Below are positions 1-8,633 of a DNA stretch of 64,000 nucleotides, piece after piece (within the stretch, counting starts at the first letter, position 1; each line of letters begins with the position of its first letter). The position numbers were made by a program, and so were the translations under genes. The stretch is from Fulvivirga maritima. Its GTDB lineage: Bacteria > Bacteroidota > Bacteroidia > Cytophagales > Cyclobacteriaceae. The stretch spans positions 2,847,001 through 2,911,000 of the forward strand of contig NZ_CP089980.1 in assembly GCF_021389955.1 (NCBI RefSeq), given 5' to 3'. The notes under the pieces were generated by a model. It was not told the origin of the DNA. It saw only the letters and a list, made by a program, of their open reading frames with translations, and ran no database searches.

Positions 1-812
1 TCCAATAGGTCTTTATCCTTATCAGCTACTTTTACCAGGTTAGACATTAGCCAGCCTGTGTTGTAGCCCGGTCTGTTAAACTCAGAGAGCTCAAAGTACC
101 AGCCGCTTAATTGGAAAAAATGAAATTTTACATTTTGAATAGTTTTGAACTTAAGATCACCCTTTTTTATTTCATATAAAAACAAAGTGAGGTAATCAGG
201 CTTATAATCATTAGCCGTAAATTGGCTAACGCTTTGCTGATTTTCATTAAGTGCTTTTCTTAGGTTCATGAAATCTAATTCATGACTTAAAGGATGTAGG
301 AATTTATCATGGTTAGAAGTGTCCTTTTTCAGGTATTCTTTAAACACATCTGAGTACACTCTAAATATTCCCCATTTATATCCTTTATTCTCTCTCTCTA
401 GCTTCATAAAGAGCACAATAGGTATATCCTTGCCTTCGTAGCTGAAGGTGGTATGTACTTCAGAGAACCATTTGTCTCCATGAAAATCCAGTATTTTAGG
501 AGCTTCTTTTGAGGTTACATCTTTTATGAATTCCTCTTTCAGCCCACTTTCTATGCCTCTGTTCTGCGAATCAAAAAGTATACTGATGTATTTCTGACGC
601 AGCTTAGCATCCTGGTATTGACGATCTTTTGGGTAATACCTATCGCCCTTTTCGTCTTCCTCTCCATTAAATCTTCTGAAGAACTGGTTTACCTGCTTGG
701 TTTCAGCGTAGAGTTTACTTTCATCATCCATATCACTCACAATTTGCGCTTGTGAGTGTATGGATGAGAATAATATGATAATATATAATGAACTTCTTAA
801 GAACGACTTCAT
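1..812 (-). CDS. Secreted protein of unknown function, C-terminus cut by the window edge
   Basis: I do not recognise this protein. The frame is open from an ATG at 812 to the first base of the window, giving about 270 residues without a stop, so the C-terminus lies outside. The first ~23 residues (MKSFLRSSLYIIILFSSIHS...) form a signal peptide ending near QAQ, so the product is exported. The rest is mixed, rich in aromatic and charged residues, with no membrane segment. Its ATG overlaps the stop codon of the preceding gene (809-1384) in an ATGA, which argues for one transcript and coupled translation with that gene. It is probably the last or second-last gene of a three-gene export cluster. 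Confidence 0.7.
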   Translation of the reverse strand, partial: MKSFLRSSLYIIILFSSIHSQAQIVSDMDDESKLYAETKQVNQFFRRFNGEEDEKGDRYYPKDRQYQDAKLRQKYISILFDSQNRGIESGLKEEFIKDVTSKEAPKILDFHGDKWFSEVHTTFSYEGKDIPIVLFMKLERENKGYKWGIFRVYSDVFKEYLKKDTSNHDKFLHPLSHELDFMNLRKALNENQQSVSQFTANDYKPDYLTLFLYEIKKGDLKFKTIQNVKFHFFQLSGWYFELSEFNRPGYNTGWLMSNLVKVADKDKDLL

Positions 813-1384
813 GCGGTAGTTTCTGTAACTCTGATATCTCCTAACATTACGTCCCAGAATTCAATGGTACGTCCGGAAATTTGAGTTTGCTTTCTTTCTA
901 CGTAAATGGTGATGTCCTTTTTAGTGGTGTCTTTGTATTCCATGCCATCGTCAGAAGTACCTTCAAATCTTTGGTATACAGTAACTACACCTACATAACG
1001 GCCGTCAGGCTGACGCTCCAGGTCACTAATGTAGTGTATGTCATACCATTTAATTTTTACTCTGTCATAGTTAAGGGCCATAAGTCTTTCAAAGTACTTT
1101 CTGATTTTATAATAGTTGATATCATTAGTGCTTAATGATGATACACCTATTTCACTATCTGTAGCAAATAGCTCTTCAGCGCGGTCCATTACACGGTTAG
1201 CCTCAGAAAAAGGTGTTTCTTTATTTCCTATTATGCTTATGTATTTACTTAAGTCTCTCACTTTCTCTAATGCCAGCGAGTCTATAGCCTGTTTTCTCTC
1301 TGGGCTAATGTCGTCGCTTTGGGCATATACATTGCCAATAGCTAAAAAGAATAGTGAAGCGATTATAATCTTATATTTATTCAT
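809..1384 (-). CDS. Secreted protein of unknown function (~191 aa)
   Basis: Exported protein of unknown role. I start it at the ATG at 1384, because the following residues MNKYKIIIASLFFLAIGNVYAQ form a typical signal peptide. An in-frame TTG at 1414 would add ten residues in front of it and place the start inside the end of the upstream gene. The mature part is about 170 residues. Its second half, with repeated aromatic and Lys/Arg-rich strands (ending near residue 190), looks like a small alpha+beta fold, but I cannot name it. The stop overlaps the start of the next gene by four bases. The lipoprotein gene 1415-1966 lies just upstream on the same strand, so the three are likely one operon. 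Confidence 0.75.
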   Translation of the reverse strand: MNKYKIIIASLFFLAIGNVYAQSDDISPERKQAIDSLALEKVRDLSKYISIIGNKETPFSEANRVMDRAEELFATDSEIGVSSLSTNDINYYKIRKYFERLMALNYDRVKIKWYDIHYISDLERQPDGRYVGVVTVYQRFEGTSDDGMEYKDTTKKDITIYVERKQTQISGRTIEFWDVMLGDIRVTETTA

Positions 1385-1414
1385 AGTGTCTAATTTTAAG
1401 CTGTGTATCTTCAA

Positions 1415-1966
1415 TTATTTTGAAAGTTCTACTTCTTTTATTTTTCCGGAAGCGTCAAACTGAAGATCACTAATTCGGTTGACATTCTTTTTCTGATCTT
1501 TCAGATAGTTCAGGTATTCTTTAATAGTGGTAGGCCTGTCATAGTCCTTCTGACTGCCAGACTGGCTTATAACGATCAAAACAGGTGCATCAGGAGACGA
1601 GAACATGGTTAAGGCCTCATTAATGCTGCTGTTAGCAGATGATGTAGTAGGCGCATTAGCTATTGCCTGAAAATAGTCAGCTAATTTGTTTTCTGGCTTG
1701 TTGGCAGCTGCTGCAGCGGCCTCAGCTTCAGCTCTGGCTTTTTCTCTGGCTAATCTTTCTTCTTCTGCTCTTCTTCTTTCTGCTTCCAGCTCTCTTTGTC
1801 TGGCTTCCTGTTCCATCTTTGCTTTTTCAGCATCAGCATCAGATATATCCCCGGCTTGTTTTTTACTCTTACACCCTGCACTAAATATTATTAATAAGGC
1901 TACCATGGCCATTAATAAATAGTGTGAGAGTGCAGTGGGTTTACTCTGAGATTTTGATTGTATCAT
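1415..1966 (-). CDS. Lipoprotein with charged coiled-coil segment (183 aa)
   Basis: Predicted lipoprotein. Residues 15-32 are hydrophobic and end in a lipobox (FSAGC), so the Cys near position 32 is probably lipidated. It is followed by a ~45-residue stretch made almost only of Glu, Arg, Lys and Ala (about 42-88) that should form a long helix or coiled coil. A C-terminal globular part (about 95-183) ends at a TAA at 1415. Function is unknown. The helix may act as a spacer holding the C-terminal domain away from the membrane (inference). It is first in the minus-strand cluster leading to 809-1384 and 1-812. Its G/C-rich helix region gives spurious open frames on the other strand. Confidence 0.7.
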   Translation of the reverse strand: MIQSKSQSKPTALSHYLLMAMVALLIIFSAGCKSKKQAGDISDADAEKAKMEQEARQRELEAERRRAEEERLAREKARAEAEAAAAAANKPENKLADYFQAIANAPTTSSANSSINEALTMFSSPDAPVLIVISQSGSQKDYDRPTTIKEYLNYLKDQKKNVNRISDLQFDASGKIKEVELSK

Positions 1967-2046
1967 AGGTTAATTCTTTAAGATTTTTATGATTTGATTT
2001 TTTTAAAGTAAAAAGTGTGCCAGTTTATTGCAAAAGGCTTGGATTG

Positions 2047-2054
2047 CAAAATTA
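2047..2054 (-). promoter_or_regulatory. Possible -7 element (TAATTTTG) upstream of the lipoprotein gene at 1966
   Basis: On the minus strand this reads TAATTTTG, a full match to the Bacteroidota -7 consensus TAnnTTTG, 80 bases before the ATG at 1966. I see no clear TTG -33 element at the right spacing, so this is only a candidate. Confidence 0.25.
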
Positions 2055-2110
2055 AGGCATGTTTTGCGTATATAACCCCTTAGTGTAGAAATTATTATAC
2101 ACAATGTAAA

Positions 2111-2141
2111 ACAGAAGGGTTCTGTTGTAGAACCCTTCTGT
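2111..2141 (-). terminator. Rho-independent terminator after the coiled-coil lipoprotein gene
   Basis: ACAGAAGGGTTC (2111-2122) pairs perfectly with GAACCCTTCTGT (2130-2141), and one more T-A pair closes a 5-base loop. Read on the minus strand the hairpin is followed by TTTTACATT. It lies 22 bases beyond the stop of the gene at 2164-3066. Confidence 0.8.
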
Positions 2142-2163
2142 GAAATGCATTAATGATGTGTTA

Positions 2164-3066
2164 TTAGTTCACTTTCACCACTAGGTATTTAGATGAGTTC
2201 CAAAACTTTGAAGGATCAAGAATTACTAATTTTTCTATCTGATCCTGATCATTCCAAGCTAACTCATAAGAGTCTTTAGGGTGACTAGTTACTAACTCAA
2301 GCTTTTTAGCAAATACAGGTATACTATTAGTCTTAGATATATCAATTTTACTAAAGGCCTTATTGTTCAAATCTGCTTTAAGTTTTTCTGTGGCGCCTAT
2401 ACCTAATACTCCACCTTCTTTAGTGATTACTTCTTCTTCTTCAAGATCTTTTTTGGTACCTATAGCTACATAAGCAGTGTTTAATGACTCAGTTTGCTCT
2501 TCTATAGTTTTAGTTTGGTTAGCTATAAGCTCTACTTTCTGACTGTTAGAGTTAGAAAGTGTATCAACAGTATAAGTTAAGTGCTCTACATTTTCTGCTA
2601 ACTGCTCTTTTTCTATGTTAAGCTTTTCAAGGTCACCTTTCATAGTGGCTATTTCGTTATCTTTTTGCTTAATTCTATAATTAAGGTTGGCTACCATTTT
2701 CTTAAACTCACTGCTGTTAGTGTTAAGTTTAGTTTGTAGTTCATCCATTTTAGCTCTGTTTTCAGCCATCAAAGTGTTGATTGCTTTGATGTCATTTACC
2801 ACAGCTTGTTTAGCGTTGCCTTCTTTGTATTCTACATTATCAGAAGCGCTTAAATTAATTTTATCCTCTCTTGATTTAATTTCTTTAAGGTTGGCTTCTA
2901 TTTCGTTGAAGGTTTTCATATAATCTTCAAGCTCTGTGCTCAGCTCTTGCTTGGCTGATGATAACTCCTGATTTTCTGAAGTTAACTGATCTACTTTCTT
3001 TTGATTACAAGCTACAAATGCCGGTGCTATTAGTAATACTGCTATATATCTTTTAAGAGTTTTCAT
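2164..3066 (-). CDS. Coiled-coil lipoprotein (300 aa)
   Basis: Lipoprotein with a signal ending in FVACNQ (Cys about 20), followed by ~190 residues of heptad-like helix (about 25-215) rich in Leu, Glu, Lys and Asn. A compact C-terminal domain (about 215-300) follows, starting near an AYVAIGTKKDLEEEEVI segment. Proteins of this layout are common in Bacteroidota. Some are annotated as Cbp1-like collagen-binding adhesins, but I would not claim binding activity from sequence alone. It is probably anchored to the outer membrane or facing the periplasm as a spacer. The gene stands alone between the receiver gene at 3126 and a strong terminator at 2111-2141. Confidence 0.65.
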   Translation of the reverse strand: MKTLKRYIAVLLIAPAFVACNQKKVDQLTSENQELSSAKQELSTELEDYMKTFNEIEANLKEIKSREDKINLSASDNVEYKEGNAKQAVVNDIKAINTLMAENRAKMDELQTKLNTNSSEFKKMVANLNYRIKQKDNEIATMKGDLEKLNIEKEQLAENVEHLTYTVDTLSNSNSQKVELIANQTKTIEEQTESLNTAYVAIGTKKDLEEEEVITKEGGVLGIGATEKLKADLNNKAFSKIDISKTNSIPVFAKKLELVTSHPKDSYELAWNDQDQIEKLVILDPSKFWNSSKYLVVKVN

Positions 3067-3125
3067 ATTGGTAAATTGTTGGTTTCTGTTTTATGTGCTT
3101 TTCAGGGAGCATCTATACCCTTTTT

Positions 3126-3566
3126 TTATATGTAATAGTCTAAAATCTTTTCCCTAATGGCTCTTCTTAATGTGGAAGAAAGCCTTGAAAATGTTTGTTC
3201 ATCTTTCATGATGTACTCATATATTCCATTTTTAAAAAGCTCTATAGTTACTTCCTGGCTGTTTTGTCCAGAAATCACTATCACTTTTGACTTCTTCCAA
3301 TAGCTATTGATAGCTTTCAAAAGTGGTACGCCCGGAAATGGAATATCACCTGCGTCATCTTCTAAGTAATAGTCGAGTAAGATTATATCTACGTCTGATT
3401 CTGTTTCTTCTAAACATTGCTGAGCAGTGCCGTAGTGGTTAACCTTTACATCCAGGCTATTGCCACTTTTGGCGAACTCATTGTCTATATGTTTTTTTAT
3501 AGCTTCAGCGTAAAATATATCATCTTCAACTATCGCTATTTTGATCTCTTTTTTTACTACATCCAT
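3126..3566 (-). CDS. Single-domain response regulator (146 aa)
   Basis: Stand-alone CheY-like receiver with no output domain. The acidic pocket is E14-D15-D16, the phosphoacceptor is D65 (ILLDYY), the switch Ser is S99 and the conserved Lys is K121. Such proteins pass phosphate on in a relay or act through protein contacts. It lies ~210 bases downstream of the sigma-54 activator at 3776-5134. The hybrid kinase at 5660-8290 and another lone receiver at 5190-5654 are upstream on the same strand, so it probably belongs to their pathway. The 3567-3775 gap holds repeated AAATGAAAA motifs, which suggests a separate promoter. Confidence 0.85.
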   Translation of the reverse strand: MDVVKKEIKIAIVEDDIFYAEAIKKHIDNEFAKSGNSLDVKVNHYGTAQQCLEETESDVDIILLDYYLEDDAGDIPFPGVPLLKAINSYWKKSKVIVISGQNSQEVTIELFKNGIYEYIMKDEQTFSRLSSTLRRAIREKILDYYI

Positions 3567-3606
3567 TCATTTTCGTTCAAGCGATTTGTAATATGCCAGA
3601 TGTAAT

Positions 3607-3719
3607 TCCAATCTCGTTCCAAAATGAAAAATATTTTTAAAACACTGATAATCAATGTTGTATAATTCTTAAGGAAATGAAAATCCTTTTCATTTTGACA
3701 AATTTTGTTAAAATGAAAA
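3607..3719 (-). promoter_or_regulatory. Repeated AAATGAAAA motifs and a weak sigma-54-like site before the receiver gene
   Basis: AAATGAAAA occurs at 3622-3630, 3675-3683 and 3711-3719. An inverted copy at 3687-3695 makes a perfect 9-bp palindrome with a TCC centre (3675-3695). Nearer the gene, the minus strand reads TTGGAACG followed by ATTGGA at 3622-3607. This resembles a -24/-12 sigma-54 promoter but departs from the usual GC at -12. The arrangement would suit activation by the NtrC-type regulator encoded just upstream. That is inference from position, and the -12 mismatch keeps confidence low. Confidence 0.2.
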
Positions 3720-3775
3720 TTTATGAAGAGAAGAATATGTGAGTGAAATGTAGAGGAAGGAGTGGAGATGAGGAC

Positions 3776-5134
3776 TTAATCTTCGTCCTCATCCATGGTT
3801 TCGTTTTTCAATACACGGTATATTGTAGAATAGCCGATGTCTAATTCTTTAGCGGCTTCTTTAATATTATCGTTATGTTTTTTCAAATAGAGTTTTATGA
3901 TCCTGGTAGTATGTTCTTTCAGGGTAAGGCCGTGTGTAGGCGGATCATACAGCTCTTCATTATTGCTGAAGTTGATATCGTCTTCAGATATTTCATCGTT
4001 ATTAGACATCACCACGGCCAATTCTATTACAGATTTAAGCTCTCGCACATTTCCTGGGTAAGTGTAATTAAGCAGTTTCTTTTGTGCTTTATTACTAAGT
4101 ACCGGTGGCTCTTTTTTATTTTCTTCACAGAAGCTGTTAATGAAATATTTCGCCAGGGTAATAATGTCTTTATCTCTTTCTCTAAGAGGAGGGATTTCTA
4201 TGGTGAGCCCGAACAGTCTGAAGTATAAATCTTCACGGAACTTGCCCTTTTTCACTTCTTGCAACAGGTTGCGGTGAGTGGCCACAATTATGCGGCAGTC
4301 TATTTTTATGGTTTTATTGCTTCCTATACGCGTTACCTCTTTTTCTTGAAGTACTCTCAGAAGTTTGGCTTGTAGGGTGAGATCCATTTCGCCTATTTCA
4401 TCAAGAAAAAGAGTGCCTTTGTCAGCTTCTTCAAACTTGCCTATTCTTTGATAATTAGCTCCGGTAAAAGAGCCTTTTTCATGACCGAAAAGCTCACTTT
4501 CTATTAACTCTTTAGGAATGGCCGCTACATTTACCGGCACGAAAGGCTGACTTCTACGAGCAGAATTGTAGTGAATAGCTTTGGCTACTAACTCTTTACC
4601 GGTTCCGGTTTCGCCAGTAATGGTAACACTGATGTTATTACTAACTGCCTTTTCAATAAGACCAAAAACCTTTTTAATGCTATCGCTATGGCCGATTATG
4701 CTGTTTTCAAAGCTGTATTTTTTTTGAACTTCTTCCTGTAAGTTCGCTACTCTGGCCTGGAGCGAAGCCTGCTTTCTAATGTTATTAATGGTATTAAGCA
4801 GCTTATCTCTGATGTCTTTAGATTTAACTATGTAGTCATAAGCCCCCAGGTTAAGCAAGTTGACTGCCGTTTCAATTTTTTCCTGTTCAGAAACTATGAT
4901 TACTTCTATATCAGGATTATAGGCCTTGATTTGCTGCAGCACTTTTTCGCCTTCCATATCAGGTAGGCGATAGTCTAGCGTAATAACGTTAGGATTTTTG
5001 TCTAATTCCTGAAGTACAGCTTTAGCACTGTCGAATTTTTTGATTTCAAAATCAGGATTAAGTGCAATATTATGACCGAGCAGCTCTCTATACCACTCAT
5101 CATCTTCCACTACGAACACTAAAAACTTAGACAT
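3776..5134 (-). CDS. NtrC-family sigma-54-dependent response regulator (452 aa)
   Basis: Transcription activator that uses ATP to open RNA polymerase carrying sigma-54. Order: receiver domain 4-120 (E10-D11-D12, phosphoacceptor D54, K104), a linker helix to ~140, and an AAA+ domain from ~147 to 375. The AAA+ domain has Walker A GETGTGKE (174-181), the sigma-54 contact loop GSFTGA after ESELFGHEK, and Walker B GTLFLDEIGE. A Fis-type helix-turn-helix follows at about 408-445 (IKEAAKELDIGYSTIYRVLK). All key motifs are intact and length is normal for the family. It sits in a minus-strand cluster with a hybrid kinase and two single receivers, so the kinase at 5660-8290 is its likely partner. Confidence 0.92.
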   Translation of the reverse strand: MSKFLVFVVEDDEWYRELLGHNIALNPDFEIKKFDSAKAVLQELDKNPNVITLDYRLPDMEGEKVLQQIKAYNPDIEVIIVSEQEKIETAVNLLNLGAYDYIVKSKDIRDKLLNTINNIRKQASLQARVANLQEEVQKKYSFENSIIGHSDSIKKVFGLIEKAVSNNISVTITGETGTGKELVAKAIHYNSARRSQPFVPVNVAAIPKELIESELFGHEKGSFTGANYQRIGKFEEADKGTLFLDEIGEMDLTLQAKLLRVLQEKEVTRIGSNKTIKIDCRIIVATHRNLLQEVKKGKFREDLYFRLFGLTIEIPPLRERDKDIITLAKYFINSFCEENKKEPPVLSNKAQKKLLNYTYPGNVRELKSVIELAVVMSNNDEISEDDINFSNNEELYDPPTHGLTLKEHTTRIIKLYLKKHNDNIKEAAKELDIGYSTIYRVLKNETMDEDED

Positions 5135-5189
5135 CTTTCTTTTATAGCCGGTTTACGGCTCTAAAAATAAGTCTTTTATTTCAGAAAAA

Positions 5190-5654
5190 TTAAGCCGAGG
5201 CAATATTATCAGATATGATCATAGATCTGAGGTTGTCATAGAAGAAATCATCTTTTTTAAGGAAGCCTAAAGCGCCAAATTTTTTGAATTCATCTACAAA
5301 ATTAGCCCATTCATGCTTTTGAGACATGACTATGATATTGATCTTAGGATTGTGCTCTTGTATCTTTTCTAATACATCATAACCGGTAAGGGTAATGTCA
5401 TTATTAGCATCCAAGTAAAAATCTAAAATGATATAGTCAGGATTTTCATCTATGTGAGCCAGGCAAGAAGCTCCATCAGTATAGCTGTGGGTTTCTGCAT
5501 GAAAGTCATTTTCTTCACCTATCTTTTTTATATAGCTTTTAACTAGCGTGTTAAAATACTCATCATCATCAACTACAAAAAACTTAAGGATTTTTTGTGT
5601 TTCTATGGCTTTTAAAGTCTCTTCTACTGCTTCTTGTTTATTCAAAGTATCCAT
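5190..5654 (-). CDS. Single-domain response regulator (154 aa)
   Basis: Lone receiver with an N-terminal extension of ~20 residues. The acidic pocket is D29-D30-D31, the phosphoacceptor is D78 (YIILDFY), and the conserved Lys lies in the FLKKDD segment near the C-terminus. There is no output domain. It starts five bases after the stop of the hybrid kinase (5660-8290), so the two are almost certainly co-transcribed and the kinase or its HPt domain is the probable phosphodonor. It resembles the other lone receiver at 3126-3566 in size and spacing of motifs, which suggests an old duplication. Confidence 0.87.
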   Translation of the reverse strand: MDTLNKQEAVEETLKAIETQKILKFFVVDDDEYFNTLVKSYIKKIGEENDFHAETHSYTDGASCLAHIDENPDYIILDFYLDANNDITLTGYDVLEKIQEHNPKINIIVMSQKHEWANFVDEFKKFGALGFLKKDDFFYDNLRSMIISDNIASA

Positions 5655-5659
5655 ACCCT

Positions 5660-8290
5660 TTATGCTATTGGTTCTGATGCTTTTTGTTTCGAAATTTCAC
5701 TTTCAATCTCAGGAAGAATTATAAGGTATAATTTCTCAACTTCCTGTATTAACTCCTCTACTGCTGTAAAGTTTGACTCATCTTCAGATTTAATTTCAAT
5801 TTCTTTTAACAAGCTGGCGAGTTCTGAGAAACCCAGGTGTCTGCTAGGAGGAACCATTTTGTGTGCCTTTTTTCCGGCTTTTAGTAACTCCTTGGCTGCT
5901 ATGGCTTCCTTCATCTCTTCCAGGTCTTTAGAAAAGTTATTGATGTAAATATTAAGCATATTAATCACAAAATTGACATCTCCATTAGCTAACTCATGTA
6001 ATTCAGATAGATCTAATAGGCCTTTTTTATCATTTTCAGATGCGATTTCGTTTTCACTTTCTGGTGTTGAAGTTTCTTCTCCGAATAGCGTGGTAAGTAT
6101 GGTTTCGAATAATTCCTTTTGGGTGAAAGGCTTAAGCAGACAGTCATCCATACCGGCTTCCAGGCACTTATCAGATTCTTCTTTAGAAGTAGCTGCGGTA
6201 AGGGCTATAATCGGCGTTCTGGTATCACTTTCAAGGGCACGAATAGCCTTGGCGGTTTCTATGCCACTAAGTTCCGGCATGTGCATATCCATGAAAATGA
6301 GGTCATATTGGTTTTCTTTAAAATCTTCAATGGCTTCATTTCCTGAGCTGATGAAAGCACCTTTAATCTGCCATTTATCAAAAATAACCTTAATGAGTTC
6401 TAGGTTATATTCCTGATCATCTACCACCATTATTTTGCAACCTTTTAGCTTAGTGAAATCCAGACTAGACTTTTTAGATTGACTTAAATCTGCCTCAGAG
6501 CCAATGTCATATCTCAGATCCAAAATGAAAGTGGTGCCTTCTCCTTCTTTGCTATTTACAGAAATATTTCCGCCTAGTATGTTTACTATTTTTTTAACGA
6601 TAGATAAGCCGAGGCCCGTGCCGCCATACTTTCTGGTAACGCTGGAGTCTACCTGAGAAAAATCTTTGAATATGGAGCTGAGCTTTTCTTCTGGTATACC
6701 AATACCTGAATCTGACACGCTAAGTTTTACATAACAGTCCATGCCTTCTGCTTTGTGCAGTTTCATGTCTATGTCTATACTGCCCTCATCGGTAAATTTG
6801 ATGGCATTACTGACCAGGTTAATTAATATTTGCTCGAAGCGAACAGGATCACCTACAAAGACCTGAGGTATATCTGCATCTATATTCAAATTGATAATAA
6901 GGCCTTTTTTTTCCAGCTGAGTTTTAAACGAATCAACAATGTTTTTAATGCTTTCTCGTACTTCAAAGCCAATTTTTTCCATTGATAATTTGCCGGATTC
7001 TAGCTTTGCGTAATCTAGCACATCATTAATCAGGCGGAGCAAGTGGGCTCCTGAGTGTTTGATGCTTCTCAGGTAATTTTGCTGTTGATTGTCAAGTGGA
7101 GTGCCATCTAGCTGCTCAGTAAAACCGATAATGGAGTTAAGAGGCGTACGGATTTCATGACTCATATTAGACAAAAATTCCTCTTTTACTTTAGCTAGTT
7201 TTTCAGCTCTCTCCTTGGCTTGTTTTAGTCGGTCTTTGTTTTTTTGGTTTCTTCTGATATCATTAAAAATGATTAGTAAAAGCACAGCAAACATGGCCAG
7301 AGTGGCTATCCAGGTGATGTTAATAAACTTCTTGGCTCTGTTAGTGGTGAGCTGAGCATTTTCAGCCCTGTTTTGAGATATTTTCTTTTCTTTATCTTCA
7401 AAAAGGTTGGCTAGCTTTAACACCTTCTGCATAATATCTACATCTTGGGTGGTAAGGCGTAGTTCCTGATTTTTTACTGCCTGAAAATTCCTGTTTTCTT
7501 CCTTGCCTATTTCACTAATAATGTGGCCTATCTCCGTAGAGCTGATGTCATGACCAGTGTCTGGTATGGTGGTAGAGATGAGCACTTCGGTAGTGTCACT
7601 GCTATTTTGAGAATCATTGTTAGAATTAGCGTTACGGGTATCAGTCGCTAAATTTTCTTCTTCAGAGTTATCGCTGTCTTCTTCTTTGGAGTTATTGTCC
7701 GAGCTGCTATTGCTTTTTCCGAAAAGCCGCTGAAACCATGATTTCTTTTGCTGTATCTCTCTTTGTTCGGGTACATCTACTTTTTGGATGCGGTCATAGG
7801 TAAGCATATTGATGTCAAAACCTTCACTATCAATAAAGTCCGGAATAGAATCCCTTTCCTTTAACCGATTGATATTCTCCAATACTCTTTCCAGTACTTT
7901 GTTGGCATCACGGTCTTTTTTTACATCAATCAACTTCTTCATGATCAGATATTTCTGCCCTATTAATGATTCCATAGAATCGGCCAGCCTCATCTGATCT
8001 TTGTTTTTGATGTTAGCATATAGCAGCTGCATTTTATTGTCAAAAGTGGTAGCAGCCTGGTAAAAGGGAGTTAGGTTTTCAGGGTTCTGCGTGATGGTAT
8101 AGGTTCTGACACTATTTTCAGCTTCTCGAAGGTTAGCTATAATTTCTTTTAAATGAGTGAGCTTTGGATTGGGCTCAGACTCTTTTTTTATAGAATTGAT
8201 AAGCTGTGTAAGCGTGTTTCTACCTACAAAACCAATCATGGTGAGTGCTACCAGAGCTAATAGGAAAGCCAGAATAATCTTACCTTTCAT
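5660..8290 (-). CDS. Membrane hybrid histidine kinase with receiver and HPt domains (876 aa)
   Basis: Sensor kinase. Transmembrane helix 1 is at about 4-22, a periplasmic sensor of ~300 residues is mostly helical, and helix 2 is at about 323-342. The sensor contains an Asn/Ser/Asp/Glu-rich stretch (about 190-240) that is probably disordered. The dimerisation/phosphoacceptor domain has H378 (NMSHEIRTPLN). The ATPase domain keeps its N-box (NLVSNAIKF), DSGIG and GGTGLGLSI. A receiver (about 618-735, D668) and an HPt domain (about 760-865, H810) follow. So it holds the whole phosphorelay up to a free receiver. The downstream genes are two lone receivers and an NtrC-type activator, its likely outputs. 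The signal sensed is unknown. Confidence 0.92.
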   Translation of the reverse strand: MKGKIILAFLLALVALTMIGFVGRNTLTQLINSIKKESEPNPKLTHLKEIIANLREAENSVRTYTITQNPENLTPFYQAATTFDNKMQLLYANIKNKDQMRLADSMESLIGQKYLIMKKLIDVKKDRDANKVLERVLENINRLKERDSIPDFIDSEGFDINMLTYDRIQKVDVPEQREIQQKKSWFQRLFGKSNSSSDNNSKEEDSDNSEEENLATDTRNANSNNDSQNSSDTTEVLISTTIPDTGHDISSTEIGHIISEIGKEENRNFQAVKNQELRLTTQDVDIMQKVLKLANLFEDKEKKISQNRAENAQLTTNRAKKFINITWIATLAMFAVLLLIIFNDIRRNQKNKDRLKQAKERAEKLAKVKEEFLSNMSHEIRTPLNSIIGFTEQLDGTPLDNQQQNYLRSIKHSGAHLLRLINDVLDYAKLESGKLSMEKIGFEVRESIKNIVDSFKTQLEKKGLIINLNIDADIPQVFVGDPVRFEQILINLVSNAIKFTDEGSIDIDMKLHKAEGMDCYVKLSVSDSGIGIPEEKLSSIFKDFSQVDSSVTRKYGGTGLGLSIVKKIVNILGGNISVNSKEGEGTTFILDLRYDIGSEADLSQSKKSSLDFTKLKGCKIMVVDDQEYNLELIKVIFDKWQIKGAFISSGNEAIEDFKENQYDLIFMDMHMPELSGIETAKAIRALESDTRTPIIALTAATSKEESDKCLEAGMDDCLLKPFTQKELFETILTTLFGEETSTPESENEIASENDKKGLLDLSELHELANGDVNFVINMLNIYINNFSKDLEEMKEAIAAKELLKAGKKAHKMVPPSRHLGFSELASLLKEIEIKSEDESNFTAVEELIQEVEKLYLIILPEIESEISKQKASEPIA

Positions 8291-8633
8291 TGAGTTTTTA
8301 TTTCTTTTGTACAGCCTTTAAATATCATATAAAGGCGATCAAACAGTTTTTTGTTCCTTACAATTCAAGATCCAATCGGGTTTTGTTAATTCTCTATGTA
8401 ATTAATACTACATGAGAACCCAACGATTTAGAGCCGAATACTATTTATTATGAGAGGGTAGTAATAGCTTGTTAGTAGGCTATAACTCTGAAACTCTCCA
8501 ATAAGTTAACCTCAAAAATAAAACGAATAACCAGATATCTATTGCTCAAACAGTAAATACCATACGTAAAAACCCGCTAAATAATCTTTAGCGGGTTTTA
8601 AATGTATAATTAACCAGATGGAATGCCTTTTAG
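8291..8633 (+). other. Non-coding gap between the signalling cluster and the sulfur operon
   Basis: About 340 bases without a credible gene. It holds the 5' flank of the hybrid kinase gene (8290, reading left) and the terminator of the sulfur operon (8569-8599). I found no clear -33/-7 pair for the kinase. Confidence 0.6.
8569..8599 (-). terminator. Rho-independent terminator of the sulfur operon
   Basis: AAAACCCGCTAAA (8569-8581) pairs perfectly with TTTAGCGGGTTTT (8587-8599) around a 5-base loop. Read leftward the hairpin ends in a T run. It lies 35 bases beyond the cysH stop and closes the minus-strand operon. Confidence 0.85.

Noticed and set aside
1663-1922. Two overlapping plus-strand frames with Leu/Ala/Ser runs
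   Set aside because: They are the complement of the Glu/Arg/Ala coiled-coil segment of the lipoprotein at 1415-1966; low complexity explains them.
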